Position numbers and translations under genes: made by a program. Shown here piece after piece: positions 35,706 through 44,467 of a stretch of DNA of 64,000 nt (positions within the stretch are counted from its first letter, which is position 1; each line of letters opens with the position of its first letter). The notes under the pieces were generated by a model. The model was not told the DNA's origin and made no database searches. It worked only from the letters and a program-made list of their open reading frames with translations. The DNA lies in contig CALXIQ010000038.1 in assembly GCA_944388405.1 (NCBI GenBank), forward strand, positions 1 through 64,000, read 5' to 3'. The stretch is from an uncultured Ruminococcus sp. GTDB lineage: Bacteria > Bacillota > Clostridia > Oscillospirales > Ruminococcaceae.

Positions 35706-37905
35706 TATAGGTTATTGGAGCAGCGATAAAGCAGGCTTGCCCTGCTTTGAATATACCGGTAATATCCCCTATGCCGCAAAGCTTGACAACGGCACAGATG
35801 TGAAGCTTCCACAGGACCCATGGTTTCTGCTAGGTAATTACCGTTTTACACTGTTTACCCACATCAGCGGCGAATACGAGCTGATCAGCGGACAGCGTTC
35901 CTGGGCGAGAGTAAACCAGGGAAAAACCAAAAACAGCGGAGTAAATTCCTCTGTTGTGGTAATTAACGGCAAGGAGTACCCCCTCACAGGTATGGATTCT
36001 CTTGCTGCCGACAGCGAAAAGTGCAAAAGAATCTTTGGCTGCGGCTTTGCAAATTACGCATATGACATTGACGGAATTGGCGTAAACAGAAATCTTTCGG
36101 TTAAGCCTTCAACAACTATCTATAACGGCGCATCGGCATTTCTGCTTACGGTGGCTATTAAAAACAACAGCGGCAAGGATGCCGAGATTTCCTACAGCGA
36201 ATCGGTTGGCGCTAATTTTGAGACAATTCAGTTTCAGACTGCGCCCAAGGAATATCTGCCGCTGCAGTATATAAACAAATATTCAGAGAACAAGCAGGAT
36301 AACTTTGCGAAAGTTACCATTACAACCACCGCCAAAGACCCGCTGCTTGTTATCGACAGAGAATCGATGTCAAGGCACGATGCTTATCCGCCTGCACTTT
36401 TTATGAAGTCGCTGTCGGAAGGCGCACAGTTCTCCGGCGACAGCAACGGCATTAAGGCCGACTATGTATTTACCCTCAAACCCGGCGAGCATAAGGTTTT
36501 GCACCTTGTAATCGGCTATACCTTTGAGTATGAGTATTCCACTTTGGAAAATATAATGGCAGAGCTTTCGACATATGAAGAAGCGGCTGAGCCCACATGC
36601 GCATATTCTCAGGACTGGCTGAAAATTATACCCGATTACGAAAACGAGCAGGACGACGTTCTCCGCCGTGAGTTGCGCTGGCATGTTTACAATCTGGAAG
36701 CGATGGCAACCTACAGCGAGTATTATAACGAAACCAAAATCCCACAGGGCACAATTTACGATTACCACTGGGGTCAGCACGCAAGCGCACGTGATAACTT
36801 CCAGCACGCCCTTCCGCTGGTTTATTACAATCCAAAGCTGGCAAAAAGCGTGCTGAGATATTTGATGAAGCGCACTACGCCATTCGGCGAAATCAGACTT
36901 ATAGAAATGGGCAACGGCTACTCCGACAACGACCGTTACTTTACCAGCGACCAGCAGATTTATTTCTTTATGCTGTTATCCGAGTATCTGCGTGTTACAA
37001 GGGATTATGCCTTCCTGGGAGAAAAGCTTCAGCCATATCCCGCAAGGCATCAGGCGGAAATGACTGTTGCGGATTTTGCAGAAAAGTGCTTTATCTTCCT
37101 GCGTGACACAATCGGCATCGGAATGCACGGACTTGTAAGACTGCTTAATTCCGACTGGAACGACGGCGTTTACTATATCGAAGAAGTGCCTTACAACAAC
37201 ATATTCTTTACCGGCGAATCCCACATGAACTCGGCAATGGTGCTCAGCATCTTCCAGACCCTTATTCCTCAGCTTAGAAACGCCGCAGAGGTAATGGGCG
37301 AATATGCTGCTCAGCTTAACAGACTGTGCGACAGCATGAGCCTTTACCGAGAAAGCATACTTGGCGCATTTTTTGCCGACACCGGCGACAGACCTTTCCC
37401 CAGAAGAATGTATTTCAACGGAAAACCCTACGGCGATAATAATATGTTCCTTGAACCTCAGGGTTTTACACTGCAGATAAACGAGTTCTCAGAAGAGAAA
37501 AAACGTGCGCTGTATGAGGAAATGAAAAAGCGTGTTTACAGCGGCGAAAAGATTGGCGCAAGAGAGCAGGAAAATCCTGAACTCAACGGCGACAACGGCT
37601 TTGAAAAGGGTTCAAGAGAAAACGGCGGCTTCTGGTGGGCGCTTAACGGTCCTGTTATAATCGGAGTTGCTAAGTTTGACAAAGCCGAGGCAATGAGACT
37701 GCTTAAGAACATGACATTGCAACATTTCTCGGAAGAATTTCCACAGTACTGGTCCTCCTATTGGTCGGCTGCCGACAATCAGGAATCCTCCCTTATCCCC
37801 GAAGAGGGACTTCCTGATCAGACAATAGATTATTCAGCAATCCCCGTATACTGCGCACATCCTCACGCATGGATTTTGTATTGCTATTATGTAATCAACG
37901 AATAA
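35698..37905 (+). CDS. GH94-like glycoside phosphorylase, copy 2
   Basis: Paralogue of the protein at 27.6 kb with the same N-terminal strand pattern (LPCFEYTGNIPYA, LPQDPWFLLGNY), HASARDNFQHALPL, TSDQQIYFFM and a catalytic-region motif LLNSDWNDGVYY (Asp486, Asp489). It has one copy of the loop that is duplicated in copy 1 and ends in the same AHPHAWILYCYY. 735 residues, cytosolic. ATG 35698 follows CGGAGGT and overlaps the HAD gene. Two divergent copies in one regulon suggest two linkages or chain lengths. Last gene before a strong terminator. Confidence 0.72.
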   Translation: MNNIGYWSSDKAGLPCFEYTGNIPYAAKLDNGTDVKLPQDPWFLLGNYRFTLFTHISGEYELISGQRSWARVNQGKTKNSGVNSSVVVINGKEYPLTGMDSLAADSEKCKRIFGCGFANYAYDIDGIGVNRNLSVKPSTTIYNGASAFLLTVAIKNNSGKDAEISYSESVGANFETIQFQTAPKEYLPLQYINKYSENKQDNFAKVTITTTAKDPLLVIDRESMSRHDAYPPALFMKSLSEGAQFSGDSNGIKADYVFTLKPGEHKVLHLVIGYTFEYEYSTLENIMAELSTYEEAAEPTCAYSQDWLKIIPDYENEQDDVLRRELRWHVYNLEAMATYSEYYNETKIPQGTIYDYHWGQHASARDNFQHALPLVYYNPKLAKSVLRYLMKRTTPFGEIRLIEMGNGYSDNDRYFTSDQQIYFFMLLSEYLRVTRDYAFLGEKLQPYPARHQAEMTVADFAEKCFIFLRDTIGIGMHGLVRLLNSDWNDGVYYIEEVPYNNIFFTGESHMNSAMVLSIFQTLIPQLRNAAEVMGEYAAQLNRLCDSMSLYRESILGAFFADTGDRPFPRRMYFNGKPYGDNNMFLEPQGFTLQINEFSEEKKRALYEEMKKRVYSGEKIGAREQENPELNGDNGFEKGSRENGGFWWALNGPVIIGVAKFDKAEAMRLLKNMTLQHFSEEFPQYWSSYWSAADNQESSLIPEEGLPDQTIDYSAIPVYCAHPHAWILYCYYVINE

Positions 37906-37939
37906 AAAAGCTGCCTGCGATTTTGCAGGCAGCTTTTTT
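37904..37939. terminator. Strong terminator at the end of the GRE/phosphorylase operon
   Basis: A perfect 15-bp stem (37904-37918 with 37925-37939, AAAAAAGCTGCCTGC) starts in the stop codon of copy 2. Its A and T runs let it work in both directions against the convergent AraC gene. The following 150 bases hold no gene. Confidence 0.9.
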
Positions 37940-38089
37940 AACTTCGTTACGCTCACTGGCGTTCGCTCCAATTTGTTTTAGAACGGAGTTTGTCCCCGAT
38001 AGGCAAGTATTGTTTAGGGCTTGAGTTTGCTGCACAGTTTGTGAAGCACTTTTTTGCATTTGTCAACAAGAAATATATTCCTGATAAAT

Positions 38090-38974
38090 CTATGCATTAG
38101 CGTTGTTACGATACTCTCCGGGAGTCATGCCAAGATGCTTTTTAAAGGTGCGGTTAAAGTAGGGCACATTTTCAAAGCCGGAATCGGAGGCGATTTCTAT
38201 TATGCTTTCGTCGGTGGTGGTAAGCAGCAGACAGGCGTGCTTAAGCCGTCGGCGTATAATGTAGGTTGACACCGAGCAGTTCATTACCTTGTGAAAATAA
38301 GAGGAAAAATAATTCTGATTCATGTGAACAATTTCGGAAAGTCCTTTTAAGGTAACCGGCTCTCTGAAATTTGCGTCTATGTAGTTTATGGCATCGATTA
38401 TGCGAATGTATTCATTTTGAAACTTGAGAATTTTTTCGGAATACCTGCCTGTTTCCTCAAAGCGGCGGTAGAGCAGCGCCAGTAGCTTTAACAGCAGCGA
38501 CTTTATTACCAGCTGATACCCTGCGGCCTTCTGATTCCATTCACGTTCGATTTCGTAAATTGTTTCGGTAATATCCTTTGGAACAGCCTCCGCCGCCAAT
38601 CGGTGCTTGAAGCCGTCCTTCCATTCGTAGAAAGCCTTGATATAAAGATAATCCATTTCATCGTTGCGCCACACCAGCTCAGGGTCAAAGATAATAACCA
38701 TAAGTTCCATATCGTCGGTGGTGTTTGCCGCATAGTGAAATTCATAGTTGTTGATAACAAATATATCGTTTTTGTTTATGGGGTAGGAGCTTTCGCCGAT
38801 ATAATATGTCCCCCCAGAGGAAAGCGCCATGTTGATTTCAAGGCAGTAGTGATTGTGCATATATACGTTTCCGTTTTTAACGTTCTCTGCCGAAAAGCCC
38901 TTGCCCTTAAAAACGGTGAAGGGAAATTTTTTATCAAGTCTGAAAACTTCGGTTATATGTTCCGTATCAATCAT
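38090..38974 (-). CDS. AraC-family transcriptional regulator
   Basis: N-terminal cupin-like sensing domain (HNHYCLEINMAL) and C-terminal double helix-turn-helix (LSEIVHMNQNYFSSYFHK, then IASDSGFENVPYFNRTFKK and MTPGEYR). About 294 residues from ATG 38974; GGTGAGGAG lies unusually close to this ATG, so the precise start is uncertain, but no better in-frame codon is nearby. It is convergent to the GRE operon and is the closest candidate to recognise the AAAATAGTGCAA sites at the three locus promoters. No direct evidence links them. Confidence 0.85.
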   Translation of the reverse strand: MIDTEHITEVFRLDKKFPFTVFKGKGFSAENVKNGNVYMHNHYCLEINMALSSGGTYYIGESSYPINKNDIFVINNYEFHYAANTTDDMELMVIIFDPELVWRNDEMDYLYIKAFYEWKDGFKHRLAAEAVPKDITETIYEIEREWNQKAAGYQLVIKSLLLKLLALLYRRFEETGRYSEKILKFQNEYIRIIDAINYIDANFREPVTLKGLSEIVHMNQNYFSSYFHKVMNCSVSTYIIRRRLKHACLLLTTTDESIIEIASDSGFENVPYFNRTFKKHLGMTPGEYRNNANA

Positions 38975-39086
38975 CTCCTCACCATGAAACTCTATACTAA
39001 AATTATATGAAATCTTATGACAAAAGTCAATAACATAAACTGCAATCGTCAACAACATTAATCGGAATATACTTACTCCGATACTT

Positions 39087-39131
39087 AAAACGGACCGTCG
39101 CACCATTTCATTTTGGCGCAGCGATCCGTTT
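39087..39131. terminator. Terminator after dnaJ
   Basis: AAAACGGACCGTCGC (39087-39101) pairs with GCGCAGCGATCCGTTT (39116-39131) with two mismatches, eight bases beyond the dnaJ stop. Confidence 0.65.
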
Positions 39132-39138
39132 GTTTTGA

Positions 39139-40290
39139 TTATTTGAATTTATCTTTAAGCTTGTCAAAGAAGTTTTGTCTCTTCTGATAATTCTTATTTG
39201 ATAAAGAATCATCAAACTTTTTAAGCAGATTCTTTTGCTCTTTCGTCAGGTTTTTAGGAATTTCAACATTTACCCGAACGTAATGGTCTCCACGGTCGGA
39301 GCGGTAAAGCTTCTTAATTCCTTTGCCTCTCAGACGGAACACGGTGTTGGGCTGTGTGCCTTCGGGAACGGTATATTTAACCTTTCCGTCAACAGTAGGA
39401 ACAACTATCTCGCCGCCGAGAGTTGCCTGAGTGTAAGTAAGGGGCACATCCGTCCATACGTCGTAGCCGTCACGCTCAAAAATCGGGTCGGGACGAACTG
39501 TAACGTGAACATGCAAATCTCCGCTTTGTCCGCCGTTGATACCTGCATGGCCGCCGCCCTGAATTCTCAGGGTCTGACCGTCGTCAACGCCTGCCGGTAT
39601 TTCAATTTCCTTAGTTGAAGTCCTCCTTACCTGACCCTTTCCGGAGCAAGTACGGCATGGAGTTTCTATAATCTTACCCGTTCCCGAGCAGCGGCTGCAC
39701 CTTGAAGTTGAGGCAATGTTTCCAAAAGGCGTCCGCTGAGAAACTCTTACCTGACCTGTGCCGTGACAATCAGGACAGGTTTTGGGACTCGTTCCTGCTG
39801 CAGCGCCTGTGCCGTGACAGTCGGGACAATTTTCAAGCCGGTTAATTCTTACCGTAGCCTTCTTGCCTGTGCAAGCTTCCATAAAGTCTATAGCGATGCT
39901 TGCCTCAATATCTCCGCCACGTCTTGGGGCGTTGGGATTTGAGGACCTGCTTGTGCCGCCGAAACCGCCAAAGAAGGAATTGAGTATATCGTCCATACCT
40001 CCGAAGCCGCCGAAACCGCTAAAACCGCTGAATCCGCCGCCCTGACCTGCGCCGTAGTTGGGGTCAACTCCCGCATGACCGAACTGATCGTATTTTGCTT
40101 TCTTATCCGGGTCTGACAAAACCTCGTAGGCTTCGTTTACCTCCTTAAACTTTGCCTCACATTCCTTATCGTCAGGATGCAGATCGGGATGATACTGCTT
40201 GGCAAGCTTTCGGAAGGCTTTTTTTATTTCATCGTCTGACGCGCTTTTTGAAACGCCCAGCACCTCATAGTAATCTCTTTTTTCTGCCAT
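39139..40290 (-). CDS. dnaJ: Chaperone DnaJ (Hsp40)
   Basis: Co-chaperone that delivers substrates to DnaK and stimulates its ATPase. J domain at residues 1-70 with HPD at 34-36, a Gly/Phe-rich linker, then four CxxCxGxG zinc motifs (CPDCHGTG twice, [16 protein letters not shown]) and the C-terminal substrate-binding beta domains. 383 residues. ATG 40290 follows AAGGGAG. Last gene of hrcA-grpE-dnaK-dnaJ, separated from dnaK by an unusually long 212-base gap with alternative hairpins. Confidence 0.97.
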   Translation of the reverse strand: MAEKRDYYEVLGVSKSASDDEIKKAFRKLAKQYHPDLHPDDKECEAKFKEVNEAYEVLSDPDKKAKYDQFGHAGVDPNYGAGQGGGFSGFSGFGGFGGMDDILNSFFGGFGGTSRSSNPNAPRRGGDIEASIAIDFMEACTGKKATVRINRLENCPDCHGTGAAAGTSPKTCPDCHGTGQVRVSQRTPFGNIASTSRCSRCSGTGKIIETPCRTCSGKGQVRRTSTKEIEIPAGVDDGQTLRIQGGGHAGINGGQSGDLHVHVTVRPDPIFERDGYDVWTDVPLTYTQATLGGEIVVPTVDGKVKYTVPEGTQPNTVFRLRGKGIKKLYRSDRGDHYVRVNVEIPKNLTKEQKNLLKKFDDSLSNKNYQKRQNFFDKLKDKFK

Positions 40291-40419
40291 ATTACATACT
40301 CCCTTATATAGGGCGAAAGCCCGTCGTTAAACAAACCGCTTCACAGCGGATTATGCAGCTTTGATTATACCTTCAGCTTTGTACATCTCCCTTGAATCGG
40401 GCGAGCTTGAGCCTCGTCG

Positions 40420-40485
40420 CTGCGGTTATATACAGCCTAACCGCAGAGCAAAGCCAATCACTCACGATTGACTAAAGCTCTGCGG
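40420..40485 (-). other. Mutually exclusive hairpins in the dnaK-dnaJ gap
   Basis: Three segments can pair in two ways: A (40420-40428, CTGCGGTTA), B (40438-40449, TAACCGCAGAGC) and C (40477-40485, GCTCTGCGG). B is complementary to A and to C, so the two stems compete for the same bases. No T-run follows, so simple termination is not evident. Confidence 0.5.
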
Positions 40486-40502
40486 CCGGATGCTATTTAT
40501 TT

Positions 40503-42353
40503 TTATTCGGCGTCTGTAAACTCTGCGTCGATTACGTCATCGCCGCCGTTGTTTGTGCTGCCGCCCTGTGAGGATGTTCCACCCATGTTCTGACCGCCTG
40601 CAGCCTGCTGAGACTGCGCTGCCTGCTGATAAACGTTTGTAGCAATCTTCTGGAAAGTTTCCTCAAGATCCTTGTGCTTAGCCTTGATGTCGTCGATATT
40701 GGTTCCCTTGAGCGCTTCCTTCAAAGCGTCTATCTTAGCTTGACACTGGGATTTTTCATTAGCAGGAACCTTGTCTCCGAACTCGCCAAGAGCCTTTTCA
40801 GCCTGGAATGCCAGCTGGTCTGCCTGGTTTCTTGCGTCAACCTCTTCCTTCTTCTTAGCGTCCTCAGCTGCAAAAGCCTCAGCTTCCTTAACCGCCTTAT
40901 CTATATCCTCCTTGGACATATTTGTGGAAGAAGTGATTGTAATATTCTGCTCCTTGCCTGTGCCAAGGTCCTTAGCGGAAACATGAACGATACCGTTGGC
41001 GTCGATATCGAAAGTTACCTCAATCTGAGGAATACCTCTGGGTGCGGGAGCGATTCCGTCAAGTCTGAACATACCAAGCTGCTTATTGTCCTTTGCAAAC
41101 TCTCTTTCACCCTGAAGAACGTTAATGTCAACAGCCGACTGATTATCTGCCGCAGTTGAGAATATCTGAGATTTCTTTGTAGGAATCGTAGTGTTTCTCT
41201 CGATGATCTTTGTGCAGATACCGCCCATTGTTTCAAGTCCCAGCGAAAGGGGAGTAACGTCAAGCAGCAGCAAACCGTCTTTTACATCGCCTGCGAGAAC
41301 TCCGCCCTGGTATGCAGCGCCGAGAGCAACGCACTCGTCCGGGTTGATGCCCTTGAAAGGCTCCTTGCCCATGTGCTTCTTTACCGCTTCCTGAACGGCT
41401 GGGATTCTTGTAGAACCGCCTACCATAAGAACCTTCTGGAGGTCGGATGGAGCAAGTCCCGCATCTGAAAGCGCCTGACGAACAGGACCCATTGTTGCTT
41501 CTACAAGGTCAGCTGTCATTTCGTTGAATTTAGCCTGAGTAAGGGTCATCTCAAGGTGCTTAGGACCTGTAGCGTCAGCTGTAATAAACGGCAGGCTGAT
41601 TGTTGAGGAAGCTGTGGACGAAAGCTCGATCTTAGCCTTTTCAGCGGCTTCCTTAAGTCTCTGCATAGCCATTTTATCATTTGAAAGGTCAACGCCTTCT
41701 GACTTCTTGAACTCGCTTACCATCCAATCGATGATTCTCTGGTCAAAGTCATCGCCGCCCAGACGGTTGTTTCCGGCGGTTGCAAGAACCTCAGTTACGC
41801 CATCGCCCATCTCAATGATAGATACATCGAAGGTACCGCCGCCCAGGTCGTAAACCATTATCTTCTGGTCCTCTTCCTTATCGATTCCATAAGCAAGCGC
41901 TGCAGCTGTAGGTTCGTTGATAATTCTTCTTACGTTAAGACCGGCGATCTGACCCGCGTCCTTTGTAGCCTGTCTCTGCGCATCGGTAAAGTAAGCAGGA
42001 ACCGTAATAACAGCATCTGTTACCTTTTCGCCAAGATAAGCCTCTGCATCTGTTTTAAGCTTCTGAAGGATCATAGCCGAGATCTCCTGAGGAGTATATT
42101 CCTTTCCTCCCATCTTAGCCTTGTAATCCGAACCCATATGTCTCTTGATAGAGATTACAGTGTTATCAAAGTTTGTTACTGCCTGTCTTTTAGCGACCTG
42201 ACCTATAAGTCTGTCGCCGTTTTTGGAAACACCAACAACAGAAGGTGTTGTTCTTGCGCCTTCGCTGTTAGGAATAACTACAGCTTCGCCGCCTTCCATA
42301 ACTGCTACACAGGAGTTTGTTGTACCTAAATCTATACCAATAATTTTGCTCAT
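40503..42353 (-). CDS. dnaK: Chaperone DnaK (Hsp70)
   Basis: ATP-driven folding chaperone. The actin-like ATPase begins [15 protein letters not shown] and includes [17 protein letters not shown] and [11 protein letters not shown]. The linker and substrate domain ([18 protein letters not shown]) follow, with a Gln/Gly-rich tail ending in [12 protein letters not shown], close to the classic bacterial end. 616 residues. ATG 42353 follows AAAGGAAG. Third gene of the operon under HrcA control. Confidence 0.98.
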   Translation of the reverse strand: MSKIIGIDLGTTNSCVAVMEGGEAVVIPNSEGARTTPSVVGVSKNGDRLIGQVAKRQAVTNFDNTVISIKRHMGSDYKAKMGGKEYTPQEISAMILQKLKTDAEAYLGEKVTDAVITVPAYFTDAQRQATKDAGQIAGLNVRRIINEPTAAALAYGIDKEEDQKIMVYDLGGGTFDVSIIEMGDGVTEVLATAGNNRLGGDDFDQRIIDWMVSEFKKSEGVDLSNDKMAMQRLKEAAEKAKIELSSTASSTISLPFITADATGPKHLEMTLTQAKFNEMTADLVEATMGPVRQALSDAGLAPSDLQKVLMVGGSTRIPAVQEAVKKHMGKEPFKGINPDECVALGAAYQGGVLAGDVKDGLLLLDVTPLSLGLETMGGICTKIIERNTTIPTKKSQIFSTAADNQSAVDINVLQGEREFAKDNKQLGMFRLDGIAPAPRGIPQIEVTFDIDANGIVHVSAKDLGTGKEQNITITSSTNMSKEDIDKAVKEAEAFAAEDAKKKEEVDARNQADQLAFQAEKALGEFGDKVPANEKSQCQAKIDALKEALKGTNIDDIKAKHKDLEETFQKIATNVYQQAAQSQQAAGGQNMGGTSSQGGSTNNGGDDVIDAEFTDAE

Positions 42354-42431
42354 AAAAATCTTCCTTTCAAATTGTATTTATATTTCTATGCAAACCGTTT
42401 GCTGTCCGGGCAAAACGTTACATTGCTCAGC

Positions 42432-43010
42432 CTACGGATTCGCCACAACTACCATGGCGTATCTTATTACCTTGCCGCCGATTTTATATCCTTTCTGGAA
42501 AGTCTGTGCTACCACATTCTCTCCCAGCTCAGGGTCTTCGATCTGATTTACGGCGTTGGCGATGTTGGGGTCAAAGGTTTCTCCTGTCGGATCTATTATT
42601 TCAACTCCAAGCTTTTTAAGACATTCGCCAAACTGCTTAAAAATCATTTCCACGCCCTGCTTGTAGGTCTCATCTGTGGTTTCGGCTTCAAGGGCCCTCT
42701 CAAAATTATCGAATATGGGAAGTATCTCACCTATTGCGTTGCCCTTTACGGTATCCGTAATTTCAAGCCTTTCCTTTGCTGAACGCTTTCTGAAGTTATC
42801 ATACTCCGCCATAAGCCTCAGATACTTATCATTAGCGGCGTCAAGCTGTTCTTTCAGCTTTTCCTCTTCGCTTTTTTCAGGTTCCTTTGGCTTATCTTTT
42901 TTGTCTTTGTCTTTTTCAGCCGTATCCTCCTTTTTGGTTGTCTCCGTTTCACTTTTGTTTGTTTCCTTTTGCTCTTTCTGTTCTTCTAAGATTTCCTTTT
43001 CATCTGCCAA
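42432..43010 (-). CDS. grpE: Nucleotide exchange factor GrpE
   Basis: Releases ADP from DnaK. A highly charged Lys/Glu N-terminal region and long helix precede the GrpE core (YDNFRKRSAKERLE, then LPIFDNFERAL and a C-terminal beta domain with KGYKIGGKVIRYAMVVVA). The start is uncertain. TTG 43010 lies just after the hrcA stop behind AAAGGCAGG and gives about 192 residues. An in-frame ATG at 43061 inside the end of hrcA would add a basic leader. The downstream start is taken because it avoids overlap. Confidence 0.93.
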   Translation of the reverse strand: MADEKEILEEQKEQKETNKSETETTKKEDTAEKDKDKKDKPKEPEKSEEEKLKEQLDAANDKYLRLMAEYDNFRKRSAKERLEITDTVKGNAIGEILPIFDNFERALEAETTDETYKQGVEMIFKQFGECLKKLGVEIIDPTGETFDPNIANAVNQIEDPELGENVVAQTFQKGYKIGGKVIRYAMVVVANP

Positions 43011-43029
43011 TTTATCACGCCTGCCTTTC

Positions 43030-44058
43030 TTAGTTGTTTTTTTCCTCATCGGACTCATCACCTTCTTCGGATATCAGATCGGTTATGCGCTGAGAAAAAT
43101 ACTCAAGATACGGAATAAACTTTGCATAGTCTATTCTCATAGGTCCTATAAGTCCCAGAGCGCCTGCCTGTCTGCCATCCTTTCGGAAAGGAGCCGCAAT
43201 AAAAGACGAATTGTGTATCACAAATTCATCCTTTTCAGGAGAAAACATCACCTGCAAGCCGCTGAAGCTCTCATTGATAAAAGACATTATCTCCTGTTTA
43301 TTGTCAAGGAAGCTTATGATCTCATTCTGGTTGATTTCCTTGCAGGTCAGCAGATTTGCCGCACCGGTAACCGAAATGTCCTGCGCCACAAGTTCCTCCG
43401 AAAGCTTTACAAGCTCAGAAACCAGCGGAGCTAAAGTCATCATATAAGCTCCCATAGCTGTCTTTATATTATCAAACATCTCTTCGGAAATATCGCCCAG
43501 CGCAACTCCCTGAAGATTCTGCTGAAGATAATTATCAAAAAACTCAAGCTGCTCATGAGAAAGGTCAAATTCAAGCCTGCACACCTTATTTTTGATAGTT
43601 CCGTTGGATGTTATCATCAGAATAACATACATTCTCTTTCCGGTAGGTATGACCTCCACCTTAGAGATGATTGAAAACCTCGGCGTTGCGTTTGCCACAA
43701 CGGTAGCGCACTTTGTAAGCTCCGCCAGCGCCATTGAAGCCGACTGCACCAGAGCCTCCTCTGTTACCGCTCCCTTTGGAAGCATTGCGTCAAGCTTTTG
43801 CTTTTCCTCGTCGCTAAGCTGATTGTCCTGAGCAAGATTATCAACGTAAACTCGGTATCCAAGGTAAGTCGGTATCCTTCCTGCAGAAGTATGGGGCTGT
43901 TCAAGGTACCCCTGCTTCTCAAGCTCCGCCATTTCGTTGCGTATTGTTGCGGACGAAGCTTTTACATATGACATTATGGCTTTTGAACCGACAGGCTCGC
44001 CGGTTACAAGATATTCTTCAACCACCGCAGTAAGTATCTTTAATTTTCTGCCGTCCAC
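43030..44058 (-). CDS. hrcA: Heat-inducible transcription repressor HrcA
   Basis: Represses class I heat-shock genes by binding CIRCE. The N-terminal winged helix (GEPVGSKAIMSYVKASSATIRNEMAELEKQGYL) is followed by the GAF-like dimer domain and a C-terminal segment ending QRITDLI. 342 residues. The start is GTG 44058, close behind AAAGG. First gene of its operon, with one perfect and one imperfect CIRCE between it and its promoter, so it represses itself and the chaperones, a feedback normally tuned by GroEL. Confidence 0.96.
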   Translation of the reverse strand: MDGRKLKILTAVVEEYLVTGEPVGSKAIMSYVKASSATIRNEMAELEKQGYLEQPHTSAGRIPTYLGYRVYVDNLAQDNQLSDEEKQKLDAMLPKGAVTEEALVQSASMALAELTKCATVVANATPRFSIISKVEVIPTGKRMYVILMITSNGTIKNKVCRLEFDLSHEQLEFFDNYLQQNLQGVALGDISEEMFDNIKTAMGAYMMTLAPLVSELVKLSEELVAQDISVTGAANLLTCKEINQNEIISFLDNKQEIMSFINESFSGLQVMFSPEKDEFVIHNSSFIAAPFRKDGRQAGALGLIGPMRIDYAKFIPYLEYFSQRITDLISEEGDESDEEKNN

Positions 44059-44080
44059 CCTTTCTCACCTGCCTGTTGAT

Positions 44081-44107
44081 TTAGCACTTGTTATTTTTGA
44101 GTGTTAG
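44081..44107 (-). promoter_or_regulatory. Second, imperfect CIRCE operator
   Basis: TTAGCACTT, nine bases, GAGTGTTAG at 44081-44107 matches the CIRCE consensus at 15 of 18 arm positions. It overlaps the perfect CIRCE by four bases. Confidence 0.65.
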
Positions 44108-44130
44108 CACTCTATATCCTCGAGTGCTAA
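44104..44130 (-). promoter_or_regulatory. Perfect CIRCE operator
   Basis: TTAGCACTC, nine bases, GAGTGCTAA at 44104-44130 is an exact consensus HrcA site. Confidence 0.97.
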
Positions 44131-44163
44131 TTATAGTTTATACCCTTTTTGTTACTTTGTCAA
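44130..44163 (-). promoter_or_regulatory. hrcA operon promoter
   Basis: Minus strand TTGACA at 44158-44163. TATAAA (44137-44142, 15-base spacer) and TATAAT (44130-44135, 22-base spacer) are both candidate -10 boxes; a TAAACT at the ideal 17 bases lies between them. The second TATAAT touches the CIRCE. The stretch 44164-44467 holds no gene that can be supported. Confidence 0.6.
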
Positions 44164-44467
44164 GTGGTTTCAAAAAATTTTTTGACTAAATTTTATTTTT
44201 ATTATCAGCAGCTTTTTGTGCAATCATACATATAACCCGCAATCAGGGCGGTGCAGCGGCACATTTTGGATGCAGATAAATATATTTATAGATTTATATG
44301 GAAAAATATTTGTGCAACGAACCCAAAAAGATTACAAATCGGATACATAGGTTACAGCAAGGCTACAAAATTGTTTCAGAAAAGTAGTAAAACGCCGAGA
44401 AATCTGTTATAATATAATGCATGGGTATAACCATTATAAATATGCGTGATAAAACGCAGCTGAAAGG

